Below, in pieces: positions 62,901-64,000 of a stretch of DNA of 64,000 nucleotides (position 1 is its first letter; each line of letters begins with the position of its first letter). The position numbers and the translations under genes were made by a program. Origin of the DNA: an uncultured Flavobacteriales bacterium (GTDB lineage Bacteria; Bacteroidota; Bacteroidia; Flavobacteriales; BACL11). The stretch covers positions 1 through 64,000 of the forward strand of contig CAJQJY010000010.1 in the NCBI GenBank assembly GCA_905478765.1. The letters are read 5' to 3'. Under the pieces are notes generated by a model. That model saw nothing but the letters and a program-made list of their open reading frames with translations. It had not been told where the DNA came from and did no database searches.

Positions 62901-63107
62901 TATTATATCTGTTTCTTCATCAATCTTTGCTTTAATATTATAGTATACATCTTGTTGCCAATAAGCTGCATGTGGCATCTTATTCTTCCAATAATTAGGG
63001 TTGTCAATACTCTGATAAGTGTTTGGTTTTGCTAAAGCATTGTATTTTTCTTGAGAAAATGATAATGTGCTAAAAAAAAGAATAGCTAATAGTAATATAT
63101 TTTTCAT
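59943..63107 (-). CDS. M1 family metallopeptidase with C-terminal Omp85-like outer-membrane barrel
   Basis: 1054 residues, signal peptide 1-19 (STLSFSQ). M1 part about 45-650: exopeptidase motif GMEY (363-366, variant of GxMEN), zinc motif HEIGH (385-389) with third ligand Glu408, and YYKTASMLYNL for the transition-state Tyr. From about 655 to the end come about 16 amphipathic aromatic strands. They include GGLNLRGYSG (916-925), the R-G-Y/F signature of Omp85 loop 6, then FADAGIISN, DAGIGFTYTF and a terminal MRWLIGINRAL. No POTRA domain is evident. An upstream TAAATTCG on the minus strand (63128-63135) is a near -7 element. Confidence 0.85.
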   Translation of the reverse strand: MKNILLLAILFFSTLSFSQEKYNALAKPNTYQSIDNPNYWKNKMPHAAYWQQDVYYNIKAKIDEETDIISATEQLIYTNNSPDELNVVYFHLYQNAFQPDSYLEELQFQNGKNPKYGEYESQKLGTVINDITVNGLNVKTELDNTILKVYLPNTLNTNSSITFDIEFKTYFDSGDLRRRMAIFNSWGFKHYNGVHWYPRICVYDAKFGWTKDQHLGKEFYGNFGGFDVELDFASNFVVGATGFLLNRDEVLPKELREKLDIENFKDKLWNSTPSVITPYIKGERKIWKFHAENVHDFSFTADPTYRIGEAWWQDKVCYSLAQEPHASRWQNAAEYAAEIIKVFSEDFGRYTYHKMIVADARSGMEYPMLTLDSGEDPSYRGLLVHEIGHNWFFGQVGNNETYRALLDEGFTQFLTAWGLIKIDGEYLVTNKTTDKYKAHFEKPTKAIDSRVYSAYINDATKYNDPVIATHSDCFNGALSHGGGYRHVYYKTASMLYNLQYVLGDELFLDAMKHYFNTWKMAHPYTEDFRNTVIQYTKVDLNWFFDQWLESTKRIDYSVKVKGNTVTFERKSRMQMPIDFKVIAKDGNSYDYHIPNNWFVKKTDATVLDKWHGWDLIHPYYTTTLNIPSGIEKVIIDPSGRLADAYMPDNNSKCNTTFSFDHKLYQYPDWTNYEIKYRPDLWWNNYDGLKVGLNLNGGYMRHHHLFDASVWFNTGALQKNSIANNNDYDFYSYRLNYNTNLDKVSLNTRVKLNTRFLAGLYTNKLSLVKSDSKGNNKLTVDFLSLYRVNDNYLINAGWDLRKMNNRIDVDLECNYDYSYGKGTLNLKLQTSALGSAYDYNKLILTANNNNKVKKLKIKTRAYFQLGTGNNWAEESKVVLAGANNEEMMNSKFTRAEGIVPGDFMNYDYTTNYFHSAGGLNLRGYSGYLAPEFNKDGTIASYNYNGTSGVAFNTEIDFTAYLPYSIRKNNIVSYLFADAGIISNEVLTKENYKTSFSDLRADAGIGFTYTFSNFRPLETVRPLVIRFDMPFFLNKAPASDEDFVQMRWLIGINRAL

Positions 63108-63141
63108 AGTTAAATTTTTAAAGTGTGCGAATTTACAATTC

Positions 63142-64000
63142 CTATTCTGAAAATTCCTTATTATCTTTAGCGTTTAAAATGCTAGCATTTAGTTCAAATC
63201 CTGTTAGTAGGATAATGGAATTAAAATACATCCAAATAAGGATAATCATTAGTGTACCAATAGATCCATAAACCTTATTGTATTGCGCAAAATGATTGAT
63301 ATAATAGTTAAAACCTATAGAGGTAACAATAATACCTAAAGTAGCTAGTATAGAACCTGCTGTAAAGAATTTCCATTTTTGTGTAGTAGCAGGACCAAAA
63401 TGAAATAAGATTGAAATACCTGAAAATAACATAGTGAGCATTACAAACCATTTTCCATACAGTATTAAATCAGCTGAAAATTTACTGATGATTTCAAAGT
63501 CAGTAAGATAGTTAACAGCAACTTTTCCAAATATTATAAGACCAATTGCAATAAATAAGAGCAAAGCAAGGAAAAAAGTTAAGGTTATTGAAAGTGCCTT
63601 TTGCTTTAATATTGAACGGTATTCATTAATGTGGTACGAGGAATTAAAAGCCTCAATTAAGGAACTCATACCATTGGTAGAAAAATAAAGAGCTAAAATA
63701 AAACCTATAGAAAGTAATCCTCCTCTTGGGTTATTAATAATATCATCAAGGGTATTAAAGGTAATCTCATTTGTTGATGGTGGTAAAACCACTGAAATTA
63801 ATTCTATGAGTGTGTTTTGCAATCCAGCAATGGGAATATAAGGGATAAGCGTAAAAAAAACAATAATGGACGGAAAGAAGGCTAAGAAAAAATTGAATGC
63901 TAAGGATGATGCTCTGGTTGTAATTGCTCCCTCAACTAATCCTTTCCAAAAGAAAATAGTTACATCATAAACACTAAGCCCAGCAAAACCTAATGGTTTT
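63142..64000 (-). CDS. YihY/UPF0761 family membrane protein, 5' truncated by window edge
   Basis: The frame is open beyond the TTG at 63822 to the window end, encoding at least 286 residues; the extra part (GLVEGAITTRASSLAF, then NFFLAFFPSIIVFFTLIPYI) is the family's conserved first transmembrane region. Six helices in all are visible, including GGLLSIGFILALYFSTNGM and the last IGTLMIILIWMYFNSIILLTG. Long misnamed RNase BN, the family is an inner-membrane protein of unclear role. The true start is outside the window. Confidence 0.92.
   Translation of the reverse strand, partial: KPLGFAGLSVYDVTIFFWKGLVEGAITTRASSLAFNFFLAFFPSIIVFFTLIPYIPIAGLQNTLIELISVVLPPSTNEITFNTLDDIINNPRGGLLSIGFILALYFSTNGMSSLIEAFNSSYHINEYRSILKQKALSITLTFFLALLLFIAIGLIIFGKVAVNYLTDFEIISKFSADLILYGKWFVMLTMLFSGISILFHFGPATTQKWKFFTAGSILATLGIIVTSIGFNYYINHFAQYNKVYGSIGTLMIILIWMYFNSIILLTGFELNASILNAKDNKEFSE

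Overview
The window is an AT-rich chromosomal segment of a Bacteroidota bacterium, most like Flavobacteriales (inference). The support is: type IX secretion (T9SS) C-terminal domains and SprB-type repeats, a bacillithiol gene (bshC), a fused 2-oxoacid dehydrogenase E1, DUF2490/DUF4199/DUF4834/DUF6095 proteins, an almost complete lack of Shine-Dalgarno sequences, and many close matches to the Bacteroidota -7 promoter element TAnnTTTG. Nearly all of it is gene, with no non-coding gap over 300 bases. No tRNA, rRNA, insertion sequence, prophage or CRISPR array was seen. The first gene (VTC domain) and the last (YihY) run off the window edges.

Layout. 1-2012: VTC / DUF4956 / DUF2490 trio. 2017-12302: housekeeping genes (cdd, recG, SRP RNA, two glycosyltransferases, a MORN-repeat protein, mnmA, bshC, guaA). 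12293-13615: a LysM/periplasmic-binding-fold protein. 13745-18606: three-gene surface-protein operon, A (SprB repeats plus GEVED domain), B (four 79-residue repeats) and C (T9SS type B anchor). 18607-25359: lolA, ftsK, then two guanidino-group enzymes coupled to argS. 25427-34401: pckA, a saccharopine-dehydrogenase-like gene, rimM, rpsP, fused E1, murQ, mnmD. 34528-42605: a T9SS type A cargo, ilvE, yceI, and a tightly coupled operon of two exported peptidases and an ATP-grasp ligase. 42704-49797: lptG-like, tgt, RNase P RNA, rpmH, carB. 50081-58946: surface glycan cluster (YfhO, glycosyltransferases, flippase, acyltransferase and three unusual phosphotransfer proteins). 58951-64000: galE, an M1 peptidase with a C-terminal Omp85-like barrel, and YihY.

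How they work together. Several blocks deal with the cell envelope: LolA and the LptG-like permease move lipoprotein and lipopolysaccharide, the 50-59 kb cluster builds a surface glycan, and T9SS cargos decorate the outside. The most interesting candidate system is the 13745-18606 operon. A and B lack a T9SS sorting domain but share a short C-terminal tail (Pro-Ile-x-His-Asn-stop). B and C share a homologous N-terminal domain, and only C carries the anchor. The gene order therefore reads as tip, shaft and base of a head-to-tail surface filament. Second is the M1 peptidase/Omp85-like fusion. Third is the kinase/nucleotidyltransferase/APH-like trio at the end of the glycan cluster.

Functions are read from protein motifs recalled from known families; no database search was possible.
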